A stretch of 64,000 nucleotides of DNA from Mesorhizobium sp. SOD10 (GTDB lineage Bacteria; Pseudomonadota; Alphaproteobacteria; Rhizobiales; Rhizobiaceae), in NCBI GenBank assembly GCA_000824805.1, contig CCNA01000002.1:310001-374000 (forward strand), written 5' to 3'. Below the pieces are notes generated by a model, which saw only the letters and a list, made by a program, of their open reading frames with translations, was not told where the DNA came from and searched no databases. Both the position numbers and the translations under genes were made by a program. Positions 25,855 through 35,894 of the stretch are shown here, piece after piece; position 1 is the first letter of the stretch; every line of letters begins with the position of its first letter.

Positions 25855-27069
25855 TCACCTGCGAGGCTGCAGCAGCGCCAGCATCACCGTCGATGCGGCA
25901 AGGACGACGGTAAGGCTCAAAGGTCCCGAGGCGCCATAGGTGTCCACGACATATCCGCCGACAACGGCGCCGATGGTGATGGCAACCTGGAATGAGACGA
26001 CCATCAGGCTACCCGCTGCTTCCAACGCATCAGGCGCCGCGCGAGACAGATTGGTCGGTAGCACCACCGGCGCCATGCCGAATGCCAAGCCCCACAGCGT
26101 GACGAATCCGAAGGCAACGGCGATGTGCACGCCCCAAAGCACCAATGCCAAAGCCGCAAATGCCATCAACGCCGCGGTGCCCACGAGAGCCAAGTGGATA
26201 TCGGCGTCGGCCATGCGGCCGCCGACAACATTGCCGATCACAGCGGCGATGCCAAACCCAAGCAGGGCCATGGCAATTGGCCCGGTTGCCAGGAGCGTCA
26301 CATGTTCGAGGAAGGGGCGTACATAGACCGAGCCGGCAAAATGCCCTGTCATCAGCAAAAGGATAGCCAGCATGCCGAGCTGAATGCCACGCCGCCGAGT
26401 CAGCCGAAATACATCCCCAAGGCTATTGCTGGCTGTGGCGGGCAGGGTCGGCAGGCTAAGCAGCTGTAGTAGCAGCGCAATCACGGCCAGCCCCGCCGTC
26501 AAGGCCATAGCGGTGCGCCATCCCAGCCAATCGCTGATCAAGGCACCCGCCGATGGTGCGGCAATGGTAGCAAGCGAGACGCCGAGGGTGACGATACCCA
26601 TGCCCCGACCTGTCGCATTGGCGCCAACCAGTCTGGCCACGACGGCAACCGAGAGTGCCCAGAAGGCGCTGAGAGCGATTCCGAGCCCGGCGCGGCCCAA
26701 CAGCAACAGCCAGAAATTGGGCGCCAGCGCTGCGAGAAGGTTGGAACCAACGGCCAAGGCGCTGAGGCCAACCAGCACCGTCTTGCGATTCAATCGGCCG
26801 ATCAGAACATTGCTCAACACGGCCGTCACGGCACCGATCGAGGCGGTGGCGGTGACGACCTGCCCGGCCGTTCCTTCGCTGATGCCAAGATCACGCGCCA
26901 TTGGCGTCAGCAGACCTGCCGGCAGGAATTCGGCTGACACCAGGGCAAAGCTGGTGGCTGCTAATGAAATGACCGAGAACCAGGTGGCTGCGTTCCACCT
27001 AGTTGGCGCGGCGGCATCGAGCTCTAACGCCGCGTCTTCGTCTGCAAGCTGTAATGTTGTGTCTGTCAC
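25855..27069 (-). CDS. MFS exporter (DHA1/AraJ-like)
   Basis: A 404-residue transporter with about 12 membrane helices. Early motif SAEFLPAGLLTPMARDLGISEGTAGQVVTATA is typical of the AraJ/YdhP/sugar-efflux branch. LIGRLNRKTVLVGLSAL is the loop 2-3 motif and LIGRAGLGI-like sequence occurs as LLGRAGLGIALSAFWALSVA. The start is GTG at 27069 with GGAG 8 bases upstream. The AraC regulator gene lies 60 bases upstream on the same strand, so the pair forms a regulator-exporter unit. Substrate unknown. Confidence 0.9.
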   Translation of the reverse strand: MTDTTLQLADEDAALELDAAAPTRWNAATWFSVISLAATSFALVSAEFLPAGLLTPMARDLGISEGTAGQVVTATASIGAVTAVLSNVLIGRLNRKTVLVGLSALAVGSNLLAALAPNFWLLLLGRAGLGIALSAFWALSVAVVARLVGANATGRGMGIVTLGVSLATIAAPSAGALISDWLGWRTAMALTAGLAVIALLLQLLSLPTLPATASNSLGDVFRLTRRRGIQLGMLAILLLMTGHFAGSVYVRPFLEHVTLLATGPIAMALLGFGIAAVIGNVVGGRMADADIHLALVGTAALMAFAALALVLWGVHIAVAFGFVTLWGLAFGMAPVVLPTNLSRAAPDALEAAGSLMVVSFQVAITIGAVVGGYVVDTYGASGPLSLTVVLAASTVMLALLQPRR

Positions 27070-27073
27070 TGAA

Positions 27074-27096
27074 AGATCTCCAAGGTCTGGAGGTCT
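27074..27096. promoter_or_regulatory. Inverted repeat over the MFS ribosome site
   Basis: AGATCTCC (27074-27081) and GGAGGTCT (27089-27096) pair with one mismatch. It lies immediately before the GTG start and contains the Shine-Dalgarno GGAG, so it could be an operator or an RNA hairpin that hides the ribosome site. Confidence 0.4.
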
Positions 27097-27129
27097 TAAA
27101 TAGGTGAGTCTTTTCGGATGATATGTATC

Positions 27130-28113
27130 TTAAAATCCGAAATTCATGTCCGTTCGTCCGGAAATTGTGCGACGCACAACGCCTGGCGAGACATTGGTGA
27201 TGCGTTTGAAAGCGCGGGCGAAGGATGCCTCGCTATCATAGCCCAAACGGGTCGCGACCTCGGCAACCGACAATCCGTTTTGCCCCAGCAACTCGCGGGC
27301 AAGTTGCATACGCAGACGGGCGAGATAATGGGCGGCGCCCTCCCCTAACACGGCGCTGAAGCGCTCGGCGAAAATCGAGCGCGATTGGCCTGCCAGGCGG
27401 GCAAGGCTTTCCAAGGTCCAATTATGGCCAGGATCTCGGTGCATGGCTGCCAGCGCGCGGCCGATATGGGGATCGCGGATGGCGGCGAGCCAACCGGTGG
27501 TCGAGGCTCCCGCGCAATTTACCCAGCATCGGATGAGCCGGGCTGTCAGCAAATCCGCCATGCGCGACAGAATCGTGGCGCTGCCCATCTGCGGTTGCGC
27601 GGCCTCAGCTGTCATGGCCGCCAGCAACGGACCGACGACCGGATCGTTGCTGGCCACGTCGCACCCTTTGATAATCGGCGGCATCAACGTGATCAGTGGA
27701 TTGAGCGCACAGACGCCCAAGGCCATTGAGCCGCAGAAAAGGGTGCTTGTCGCGCCCGTCCCTTCCCGCACCACCTCGCAGACATTGCTTCCCACCTTCG
27801 TCACCTGGCAACCCTCCAGCGAGTCGCCGACAACGTCCGGCGCACTGGCCAGCCGATGGGCTATGCCTTGCGGCAGCAGCGCCAGATCGCCATCGCGCAG
27901 TTCCTGCCAGCCTTCCGCTTCGGTATAAATCCAGCACGGACCCTGGCCGACAAAGTGAAAGCGAAGCAGCTTTTGTTGCGGAAAGGCGATGCTCCACGGA
28001 TGTCGCAACTCGCAGCGGCCATAGTTGACCCCGCTCAAGCGAAAATCCTGTAGGACTTCGCTGAGCGCATCCATGGGTATAGGTGAAGGCGAGCCGGACG
28101 AATTGTCAGTCAT
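27130..28113 (-). CDS. AraC-family regulator with cupin-type N-terminal domain
   Basis: A 327-residue transcription factor. The N-terminal cupin-like region (LRFHFVGQGPCWIYTEAEGWQELRDGDLALLPQGIAHRL) resembles the AraC cupin_6 group. The C-terminal double helix-turn-helix runs RALAAMHRDPGHNWTLESLARLAGQSRSIFAERF, then GLSVAEVATRLGYDSEASFARAFKRITNVSPG. It precedes the MFS gene on the same strand and probably regulates it. The ATG at 28113 has no clear ribosome site. A Met at 28074 is the alternative start. Confidence 0.9.
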   Translation of the reverse strand: MTDNSSGSPSPIPMDALSEVLQDFRLSGVNYGRCELRHPWSIAFPQQKLLRFHFVGQGPCWIYTEAEGWQELRDGDLALLPQGIAHRLASAPDVVGDSLEGCQVTKVGSNVCEVVREGTGATSTLFCGSMALGVCALNPLITLMPPIIKGCDVASNDPVVGPLLAAMTAEAAQPQMGSATILSRMADLLTARLIRCWVNCAGASTTGWLAAIRDPHIGRALAAMHRDPGHNWTLESLARLAGQSRSIFAERFSAVLGEGAAHYLARLRMQLARELLGQNGLSVAEVATRLGYDSEASFARAFKRITNVSPGVVRRTISGRTDMNFGF

Positions 28114-28244
28114 TTGGCCATTATAGATGCCGAACGTCCGTCACGCAAGCGAAGGAGCCGCCTCAACCGGACCCACCCCTTCCAGTCTCTTCCCGCCCTT
28201 GCCTCTCAGTCCCGGTGCATGCAAGGAGTGCTTTGAGCAACAGG

Positions 28245-30089
28245 ATGACAGGCATGGCAGCTGAAGCGTCGAGCAGCGATCTGGTGCAGGTGGTGGCGCT
28301 GCTCGCCGCGGGCGTCGTCGCCGTGCCGATCTTCAAGCGCATGGGGCTTGGCTCGATCCTCGGCTACCTCGCCGCTGGCGTCGTCATCGGCCCGTTCGGC
28401 CTGCGCATCTTTTCCGAATCGGAAGCGATCCTCCACGTCGCCGAGCTCGGCGTCGTCATGTTCCTGTTCATCATCGGCCTGGAGATGCAGCCGTCGCGGC
28501 TCTGGGGCCTCCGCCGCGAGATCTTTGGGCTGGGCGCCTTCCAGGTCGGCGTCTGCGCGGTCCTGCTGACCCTCGTCGGATTGGCGGGAGGCTTTCCGAT
28601 CGCGCAGTCCTTCGTCGCCGGCGCCGGCTTCGTGCTGACCTCGACGGCGATCGTCATGCAGTTGCTGGAGGAGCGCGGCGAGATCGCCACGCCGAAAGGC
28701 CAGCGCATCGTCTCCATCCTGCTGCTCGAAGATCTGATGATCGTGCCGCTGCTCGCGCTGGTGGCCTTCCTCGCGCCCGGCGGCGCCGAGACCAGTTTTT
28801 CGGAGCGGCTGACCGAAATCGGCATCGGCATCGCCGCCATCGTCGGTCTGGTCCTGGCCGGCCGTTACCTGCTCAATCCGCTCTTCCGCATCCTGGCCGA
28901 CGCCCGCGCTCGCGAAGTCATGACCGCAGCGGCGCTGCTGGTGGTGCTGGGATCGGCCCTGGCCATGCAGCTCTCCGGCCTGTCGATGGCGATGGGCGCC
29001 TTCCTGGCCGGTGTGCTCCTGTCGGAATCGACCTTCCGCCACCAGCTCGAAGCCGATATCGAGCCGTTCCGCGGCATTCTGCTCGGCCTGTTCTTCCTCG
29101 CCGTCGGAATGTCGCTCGACCTTGGTGTCGTCGCCCAGAACTGGCGGCTCGTCGCCATCTATGTCGTCGCCTACATGGTCATGAAGGCGGTCGGTATCTA
29201 CGCCGTCGCGCGCATCCTGAAGAGCGGCCACCGCGAGGCGCTCGAACGCGCCGTCTTCATGGCGCAGGGCGGCGAGTTCGCCTTCGTGCTCTATTCCTCC
29301 GCCGCCGCGGTCGGCATCATCGATAGCCAGGCCAATGCCACGCTGACCGCCATCGTCATCATCTCCATGGTGCTGACGCCCTTGGCCATCGTGGCGCTGC
29401 GTTACCTCACCCCGCGCGACGAGCAGTCGCTCGACGGCGTCGACATCGCCGACGGCCTCACCGGCAGCGTGCTGATCATCGGCTTCGGCCGCTTCGGCCA
29501 GATCGCCAGCCAGCCGCTTCTGCTGCGCGGGCTGGATGTCTCGATCATCGACAACGAGGTGGAGATGATCCAGGCGGCGGCCGATTTCGGCTTCAAGGTC
29601 TATTATGGCGACGGCACGAGGCTCGACATCCTGCATGCGGCCGGCGCCGGGCGGGCGCGCGCGGTGCTGATCTGCGTCGACAAGCCGGATGCCGCCGTGC
29701 GCATCGCGCAACTGATCAAGGCCGAGTTCCCTTTGGTCACCATCCTGGCGCGCGCCTTCGACCGCGGCACCGCGCTGCAGCTCGTGCGCGCCGGCGTCGA
29801 CTATCAGCTGCGTGAGACCTTCGAATCGGCGCTGGTCTTCGGCGGCTCGGCGCTGGAGGCGCTGGGCGTCGATCCGGAGGAGGTCGCCGAGGTCATCGAG
29901 GATGTGCGCCGCCGCGACGAAGCGCGCTTCGAGACGCAGCTGGCCGAAGGCGTGCGCGCCGGCCAGCGTTTCCTGAAGGGCAATATCGGCACGCCGATTC
30001 CGACCCCGCTGACGCAACCGCGCCGCGCCGGCCGGGCGCTGAACCAGGAAACCGCCGTCGTGCTGAACCAGGCAGAGACGAAAAACTGA
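28245..30089 (+). CDS. Kef-type monovalent cation:proton antiporter (CPA2) with TrkA-N domain
   Basis: A 614-residue inner-membrane potassium/proton antiporter of the KefB/KefC family. About 12 helices occupy the first 390 residues, with GSILGYLAAGVVIGPFGLRIF near the start and LLLEDLMIVPLLALVAFL in the exchanger core. FMAQGGEFAFVLYS also matches Kef proteins. The C-terminus is a Rossmann TrkA-N domain, SVLIIGFGRFGQIASQPLL, then VYYGDGTRLDILHAAGA. The start is among closely spaced Met codons (28245, 28254); 28245 is taken. The DUF924 gene follows after 9 bases. Confidence 0.93.
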   Translation: MTGMAAEASSSDLVQVVALLAAGVVAVPIFKRMGLGSILGYLAAGVVIGPFGLRIFSESEAILHVAELGVVMFLFIIGLEMQPSRLWGLRREIFGLGAFQVGVCAVLLTLVGLAGGFPIAQSFVAGAGFVLTSTAIVMQLLEERGEIATPKGQRIVSILLLEDLMIVPLLALVAFLAPGGAETSFSERLTEIGIGIAAIVGLVLAGRYLLNPLFRILADARAREVMTAAALLVVLGSALAMQLSGLSMAMGAFLAGVLLSESTFRHQLEADIEPFRGILLGLFFLAVGMSLDLGVVAQNWRLVAIYVVAYMVMKAVGIYAVARILKSGHREALERAVFMAQGGEFAFVLYSSAAAVGIIDSQANATLTAIVIISMVLTPLAIVALRYLTPRDEQSLDGVDIADGLTGSVLIIGFGRFGQIASQPLLLRGLDVSIIDNEVEMIQAAADFGFKVYYGDGTRLDILHAAGAGRARAVLICVDKPDAAVRIAQLIKAEFPLVTILARAFDRGTALQLVRAGVDYQLRETFESALVFGGSALEALGVDPEEVAEVIEDVRRRDEARFETQLAEGVRAGQRFLKGNIGTPIPTPLTQPRRAGRALNQETAVVLNQAETKN

Positions 30090-30098
30090 GGGGCAATC

Positions 30099-30647
30099 AT
30101 GGCAGAGTTCGATCCGCAAGCGCTTTCGGTCACCAAATTCTGGCGCGATGCCGGCGAAGACGCCTGGTTCGAGAAGAGCGACGCCTTCGACACGGATTTC
30201 CGCAATTGCTTTCTGGAGCTGCATTACGCCGCCGCGCGGCGCGAATGCGACGATTGGAGCACGCATGCCGAGGGATCGCTGGCGCTGATGATCCTGCTCG
30301 ACCAGTTCCCTCGCAACTGCTTCCGCGGCACCGGCCACATGTACGCGACCGATCCGCTCGCCCGGTATTTCGCCGACAGGGCGATCGCCGCCGGCCAGGA
30401 TCTGGAACTGGAAGAACTGCTTCGCGTCTTCCTCTATTTGCCCTTCGAGCATTCCGAATTGCTGGCGGACCAGGAACGGTCGGTAGAGCTTACGGCCGCC
30501 AGAGCGCCCGACTATCTGAAATACGCCGAGGAGCATCTGGAGATCATCCGGCGCTTCGGCCGCTTTCCGCATCGCAACCGCATGCTCGGCCGTGCGACGA
30601 CCGCCGAGGAGCAGGCATTTTTGGACGGCGGCGGTTTTTCCGGCTGA
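30099..30647 (+). CDS. DUF924 family protein
   Basis: A 182-residue helical cytoplasmic protein of the DUF924 family (TPR-like fold, function not established). Diagnostic segments: VTKFWRDAGEDAWFEKSDAFD, SLALMILLDQFPRNCFRGTGHMYATDPLARYFADRAI, and FLYLPFEHSELLADQERSV. GRFPHRNRMLGRATTAEEQAFL ends it. The ribosome site GAGGGG is 5 bases upstream. It is probably co-transcribed with the antiporter before it and is convergent with folK, ten bases away. Confidence 0.93.
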   Translation: MAEFDPQALSVTKFWRDAGEDAWFEKSDAFDTDFRNCFLELHYAAARRECDDWSTHAEGSLALMILLDQFPRNCFRGTGHMYATDPLARYFADRAIAAGQDLELEELLRVFLYLPFEHSELLADQERSVELTAARAPDYLKYAEEHLEIIRRFGRFPHRNRMLGRATTAEEQAFLDGGGFSG

Positions 30648-30657
30648 CCAGCGGGCT

Positions 30658-31170
30658 TTATCCGAGCCACCATTCCCGGCCGGACGGCAGCCGCTCGATG
30701 CCGGACGCATCGACGGCTTTGAGCCGTTCCGACACGTTCCTGCCGCCGACCGAAAGCCCTGGCGCGATCTCGGCCAGGGGTGCCAGCACGAAGGCGCGCT
30801 CCAGCATGCGCGGATGCGGCACTTCGAGCCCGGTCTCGTGGATCACCCGGTCGCCGAAGACCAGGATGTCTATATCGATCAGGCGCGGTCCCCAGCGCTC
30901 TTCGCGTACGCGTTTCAACCGCCTCTCGACATCGAGGCAAAGGTCGAGCAGCGCGCGTGGCGAAAGCGCCGTCTCGATCGCGGCGGCGGCATTGAGGAAA
31001 TCGGGCTGGTCAAGCTTGCCCCAAGGCGGCGTGCGGTAGAGCGAGGAGACGGCGGTCACGCGCGTCGCATCGTCGCCGTCCAGCATGCGCAGCGCCGCAC
31101 CCATGGACTTCGCCGGGTCGCCGAGATTGCCGCCGAGGCTGAGATAGACGGCGCTATTCTGGCCAGACAA
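30658..31170 (-). CDS. folK: 6-hydroxymethyl-7,8-dihydropterin pyrophosphokinase FolK
   Basis: Transfers pyrophosphate from ATP to 6-hydroxymethyl-dihydropterin in folate synthesis. The 170-residue protein has the HPPK features VYLSLGGNLGDPAKSMGAAL, SSLYRTPPWG (pterin-binding), LDLCLDVERRLKRVREERWGPRLIDIDIL (the HPPK signature) and PHPRMLERAFVLAPLAEI. It starts with TTG at 31170, inside the end of folB, with GAGG 6-7 bases upstream. The 17-base overlap suggests translational coupling. Last gene of folP-folB-folK. Confidence 0.95.
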   Translation of the reverse strand: MSGQNSAVYLSLGGNLGDPAKSMGAALRMLDGDDATRVTAVSSLYRTPPWGKLDQPDFLNAAAAIETALSPRALLDLCLDVERRLKRVREERWGPRLIDIDILVFGDRVIHETGLEVPHPRMLERAFVLAPLAEIAPGLSVGGRNVSERLKAVDASGIERLPSGREWWLG

Positions 31171-31513
31171 CGGTCACCTCGACATGATCGAGCACGCCCG
31201 GCACCGGGGCGTTCGGTTTGCGCACGGTGATCGCGGCTTTCCTGATCTGTGAGAACCGCGCCGTCAGCGCTTTCGCAACCTCCAGCGCCAGCGCCTCGAT
31301 CAGGAAGCGGCGATGTCCGGTCACGATCTTCTCAATGACCGAGAAGGCGACGCCGTAATTGACGGTGTCCTCGATGGAATCCTCCGTCAGCGGCCGGCTG
31401 GGCTCCACCGTCAGCTCGGCATCGACATAGAAACGCTGCCCGAGCGTCTCCTCCTCATCCAGCACGCCGTGGCGGGCGAAGAAGGCGCAGTTCTTCATGC
31501 GGATGACGTACAT
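31154..31513 (-). CDS. folB: Dihydroneopterin aldolase FolB
   Basis: Converts 7,8-dihydroneopterin to 6-hydroxymethyl-dihydropterin and glycolaldehyde. The 119-residue length is usual. Motifs: MKNCAFFARHGVLDEEETLGQRFYVDAEL (Glu of the HGVxxEE site), VNYGVAFSVIEKIVTG (Tyr) and LIEALALEVAKAL; VRKPNAPVPGVLDHVEVTV holds the catalytic Lys. The true start at 31513 lies two bases after the folP stop. A much longer frame reaching 32380 is an accidental extension into folP. Confidence 0.95.
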   Translation of the reverse strand: MYVIRMKNCAFFARHGVLDEEETLGQRFYVDAELTVEPSRPLTEDSIEDTVNYGVAFSVIEKIVTGHRRFLIEALALEVAKALTARFSQIRKAAITVRKPNAPVPGVLDHVEVTVVWPE

Positions 31514-31515
31514 GG

Positions 31516-32370
31516 TCAGTGTCCGGGAGGAAGCTCGGTTTCGCGTCGAAGCATAGCATCGGTCAGCGCCAGCGCATCCACGTTGATTGCGACATCGTGG
31601 ACGCGAAACAGGTCGGCTCCCTTCAAGCGCAGGATGACGCTGGTGGCCGCCGTGCCGGCCGCCCGCTCGCTGGGTTCCCGCCCGGTGGCGTTGCCGATGA
31701 AGCGCTTGCGCGAGGTCCCCGCCATCAGCGGATACCCGAGTGCCTGAAGCTCGGAAAACCGGGCCATCAGATCGAGGTTTTCCTCCGCCGTCTCCTTGGC
31801 GAAGCCGAAACCGGCATCGAGCACGATCTGGCTGTCGGCGACATTGCCGGCGCGCGCGATCTCCAGCGATTTGCGCAGGAACAGGAACTGGTCCTCGATC
31901 ACGTCGGGCAGCTTCTGCCGTTCGCGCCCGGTATGCATGATGACGAGCCCGGCGCCGGTCTCGGCGGCGACACGCGCGATGCCGGGCTCGCGCTGCAGCC
32001 CCCAGACGTCGTTGACGATATGCGCGCCGGCGGCGACAGCCCGCCGCGCCGTGTCCTCGCGATAGGTATCGACCGAGATCAGCGCCTCGCCGGAAGCGGC
32101 GAGCGCCGCAATGACCGGCAGCACGCGGCCCTGCTCCTCTTCGACGGTGATTGGGGCAAAACCCGGCCGGGTGGATTCCCCGCCGACATCGATGACGGCG
32201 GCGCCTTCTTTCACCATGCGGTGCGCCTGCTCCAGCGCCTTCTCGGGCGCGATGAACAGGCCGCCATCCGAGAAACTGTCGGGCGTCACGTTCAGGATGC
32301 CGACGACGACCGCCTTCGGGCCGAGGTCGAGATAGCGCCCATGCGCCAGCTGCCATCGCCTTGTCGTCAT
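31516..32370 (-). CDS. folP: Dihydropteroate synthase FolP
   Basis: Joins hydroxymethyl-dihydropterin pyrophosphate to p-aminobenzoate; the target of sulphonamides. 284 residues forming a TIM barrel. Signatures: VGILNVTPDSFSDGG (pyrophosphate loop), AAVIDVGGESTRPG, ISVDTYREDTARRA, GAHIVNDVWGLQ, IVLDAGFGFAKETAEEN and MAGTSRKRFIG. The C-terminal VHDVAINVDALALTDAM is typical. First gene of the folP-folB-folK operon; the ribosome site is weak (GATGGA). Confidence 0.96.
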   Translation of the reverse strand: MTTRRWQLAHGRYLDLGPKAVVVGILNVTPDSFSDGGLFIAPEKALEQAHRMVKEGAAVIDVGGESTRPGFAPITVEEEQGRVLPVIAALAASGEALISVDTYREDTARRAVAAGAHIVNDVWGLQREPGIARVAAETGAGLVIMHTGRERQKLPDVIEDQFLFLRKSLEIARAGNVADSQIVLDAGFGFAKETAEENLDLMARFSELQALGYPLMAGTSRKRFIGNATGREPSERAAGTAATSVILRLKGADLFRVHDVAINVDALALTDAMLRRETELPPGH

Positions 32371-32454
32371 TGTCCATCAACCATGGGTGATCCGCGCGAA
32401 ATCAATTTCGTTGCGCTGGCGACGGCCCTAAAGCAAGGTGCGTGAAGAGGCAAT

Positions 32455-33075
32455 ATGATGAACCGTTCCCTGCTCTGCGCCCTGATGCTCTCGCTCACCG
32501 CCCTGCCAGCGGGCGCGGCCAATCTGGTGAAGACTTACAGCTATTTCAGCATCGGCGGCCGCACGCTCGACGATATCCAGAACCAGCTCTCGAAAAACGG
32601 CCCCGAGGTGAAGAGCACCGGCTCGCGGCACCCGGGCGCCACGCAGATGGCCTTCACCACCCGCATCAGCTACGCGCAGAGCGCAGGATCCTGCCGCATC
32701 GCCGACGCGGCCGTCACCGTGAAGGTCAAGGTGATCCTCCCCGAATGGCGGCGCCCGCGCAAATCCGATCCCACCGTCAGGCTGTTCTGGGACGCGCTCT
32801 CGGCCGACATCAAGCGGCACGAGGAGCGCCATGTCGAGATCGCCAAGAACCATGCGCGCCTGCTCGAGGATGCGCTGAAAGCCGTTCCCCCGCAGAAGAC
32901 CTGCGAGGCGGCAAAGGTCAGGGCCGCCGCTGTTCAGGCAGCCGAGCTCGCCAGGCACGATCAGGACCAGGTGCGCTTCGACCGCGTCGAGGGCGCCAAT
33001 TTCGAAAGCCGCATCCTCCGACTGATGCGCTACCGGATGGAGCGCGTCGAAGCCGGACAACTGCCGCCGCCTTGA
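32455..33075 (+). CDS. DUF922 putative secreted zinc-dependent protease
   Basis: A 206-residue exported protein (signal peptide MMNRSLLCALMLSLTALPAGA) of the DUF922 family. A zinc-peptidase motif HEERH sits at residues 122-126 (DIKRHEERHVEIAKNHARLLE), with Glu further on in the same helix. TYSYFSIGGRTLDDIQNQLSKNGP and ISYAQSAGSCRIADAAVTVKV form the conserved N-terminal region. Cys80 could pair with the Cys in PQKTCEAAK. ATGs at 32455 and 32458 are both possible after AAGAGG. It stands alone. Confidence 0.88.
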   Translation: MMNRSLLCALMLSLTALPAGAANLVKTYSYFSIGGRTLDDIQNQLSKNGPEVKSTGSRHPGATQMAFTTRISYAQSAGSCRIADAAVTVKVKVILPEWRRPRKSDPTVRLFWDALSADIKRHEERHVEIAKNHARLLEDALKAVPPQKTCEAAKVRAAAVQAAELARHDQDQVRFDRVEGANFESRILRLMRYRMERVEAGQLPPP

Positions 33076-33160
33076 CCTGAGGCAAGCCGGATCCGGGGCC
33101 AATTTCGCCCAAGCATGGTGCCAGACCGGGAAAAACTTTCGAAGGGCGGTCGAAATCGGC

Positions 33161-33180
33161 CTATATCGAACGACATATAG
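33161..33180. promoter_or_regulatory. Inverted repeat upstream of the DHA2 exporter
   Basis: CTATAT (33161) and ATATAG (33175) face each other across eight bases. Just after it CGGCTC/GAGCCG (33181-33201) forms a second, hairpin-like repeat. Possibly an operator and leader hairpin of the gene starting at 33283; no regulator gene is adjacent. Confidence 0.35.
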
Positions 33181-33282
33181 CGGCTCGAAACACTTGAGCC
33201 GCCATCCCCGATGAGAAATGACAGGCGCGACCGGCCGGAGCCGTCTTGGCGCGCCAAGCATCAGCCTTTGAAAGAATGACGC

Positions 33283-34767
33283 ATGGATCAGACCGTCGAA
33301 AACCAGGCGATGGCGCCGAAAGCCTCGCCGCTGATGAGCGAGAGCGAGAAGAATACCATCATCGGCGGCGTGCTGTTGTCGATGCTTTTGGCGGCGCTTG
33401 ACCAGACCATCGTTGCTCCCGCCCTGCCGACGATCGCGCGCGCGCTCGGCCATGCCGAATATCTGCCATGGATCGTCACCGGCTATCTTTTGACCGCAAC
33501 GGCGGTGGCGCCGCTCTACGGGAAGATTTCCGATGTCTATGGACGCAGGCCGGTCATCCATGCCGGCATCCTTATTTTTCTGCTCGGCTCGCTGGTCAGC
33601 GCGCTCGCTCCCAACATGCTGGTGCTGGTCATCGGCCGCGCCATCCAGGGCGCCGGCGGCGGCGGTCTCTTCGCGCTGGCCCAGACGGTCATCGGCGATC
33701 TCGTGCCGCCGCGCGAGCGCGCCCGCTACGCGGCCTGGATCTCCGGCACCTGGGCGGTGGCCAGCGTCGCCGGTCCGCTGCTCGGCGGCGTCTTTGCCGA
33801 ACACCTGCACTGGTCATTGATCTTCTGGATCAACCTGCCGATCGGCTTCCTGGCCATGGCTATCGTCAACAACCCGCTGAAGAAGCTGCCGATCGCGGCC
33901 AAGCATCACCGCATCGACGGGTTGGGGGCGGTGCTCCTGGTCATCGCCACCGCGCTGCTGCTTCTGGCGCTCAGTTGGGGCGGCAGCACCTATCCCTGGT
34001 TCTCGTCGGAGATCCTCGGACTGGTGGCTTGCTCTGCCGTGTTCTGGTTCTTCTTCGCGCTGAGGCTGCTGAGAGCGGCCGAGCCGTTGGTCTCGCTTGA
34101 AGTGTTGGGCAACCCTATCGTGCTCGCCGGCACACTGTCGATGTTCCTACTGCAGGCCGCGAATATCGGTGCTTCAGTCTACCTGCCGGTCTATCTGCAG
34201 TCGGTCGTCGGGCTGTCGGTGAGCGAATCGGGCACGGCCATGCTCGGCCTCCTGCTCGGCACGGTTGCCGGCGCGGCCTTCAGCGGCCGCATGATCCCAC
34301 GCTTCGTCCACTACAAGCGCATCGCCCTGATCGGCATCAGCCTGGCAATCCTGTGCATAGGCCTGCTCAGTGCCATTGCGGGACACGCCTCGCTGCTCGA
34401 AGTCGAAATCCTGACCACGCTGATCGGCCTGGGCAGCGGCACGACCTTTCCGGTCAGCACCGTCTCGGTCCAGAACGCGGTCGACCGCGCACATCTCGGC
34501 GTCGCGACGGGCGTGCTGACCTTCCTGCGCACCCTGGGCGGGGCGCTTGGCGTCGCCATGCTCGGCGCCGTTGCGCTCGGCTTCGGCCTGCCCTTGGCCG
34601 CCGAAGGCTCGCAGACGCACATCCAGCTGACATCGGCGATGCCGTTCGTGATGATCTTCCTCACCGCCGGCATCACGCTTGTGCTGGCGCTGATCACGCT
34701 GGCCCTGATGCCCGAAAAGGAACTGCGCGGCCACGACGAGCACGCGGCGCCCGTGCTCGCGGAATGA
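33283..34767 (+). CDS. DHA2-family multidrug MFS exporter (EmrB/QacA type)
   Basis: A 494-residue drug:proton antiporter with about 14 membrane helices. The DHA2 motif LAALDQTIVAPALPTIARAL follows the first helix, YGKISDVYGRRPVI is motif A, and GRAIQGAGGGGLFALAQTVIGDLVPPRERARY is motif B. WISGTWAVASVAGPLLGGVF is motif C and WIFWINLPIG-like sequence appears as IFWINLPIGFLAMAI. It stands alone, convergent with the ferredoxin reductase gene (5-base gap). No membrane-fusion partner is adjacent. The substrate cannot be inferred. Confidence 0.93.
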   Translation: MDQTVENQAMAPKASPLMSESEKNTIIGGVLLSMLLAALDQTIVAPALPTIARALGHAEYLPWIVTGYLLTATAVAPLYGKISDVYGRRPVIHAGILIFLLGSLVSALAPNMLVLVIGRAIQGAGGGGLFALAQTVIGDLVPPRERARYAAWISGTWAVASVAGPLLGGVFAEHLHWSLIFWINLPIGFLAMAIVNNPLKKLPIAAKHHRIDGLGAVLLVIATALLLLALSWGGSTYPWFSSEILGLVACSAVFWFFFALRLLRAAEPLVSLEVLGNPIVLAGTLSMFLLQAANIGASVYLPVYLQSVVGLSVSESGTAMLGLLLGTVAGAAFSGRMIPRFVHYKRIALIGISLAILCIGLLSAIAGHASLLEVEILTTLIGLGSGTTFPVSTVSVQNAVDRAHLGVATGVLTFLRTLGGALGVAMLGAVALGFGLPLAAEGSQTHIQLTSAMPFVMIFLTAGITLVLALITLALMPEKELRGHDEHAAPVLAE

Positions 34768-34772
34768 CTTTT

Positions 34773-35894
<1,122 letters not shown>

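Noticed and set aside
28206..30710. 834-codon open frame antisense to the Kef antiporter and DUF924 gene
   Set aside because: Shadow frame spanning two real genes and their junction; low-complexity composition.
31154..32380. 408-codon frame read as one long folB protein
   Set aside because: Only the last 119 codons are FolB; the rest is out-of-frame folP, which is intact in its own frame.
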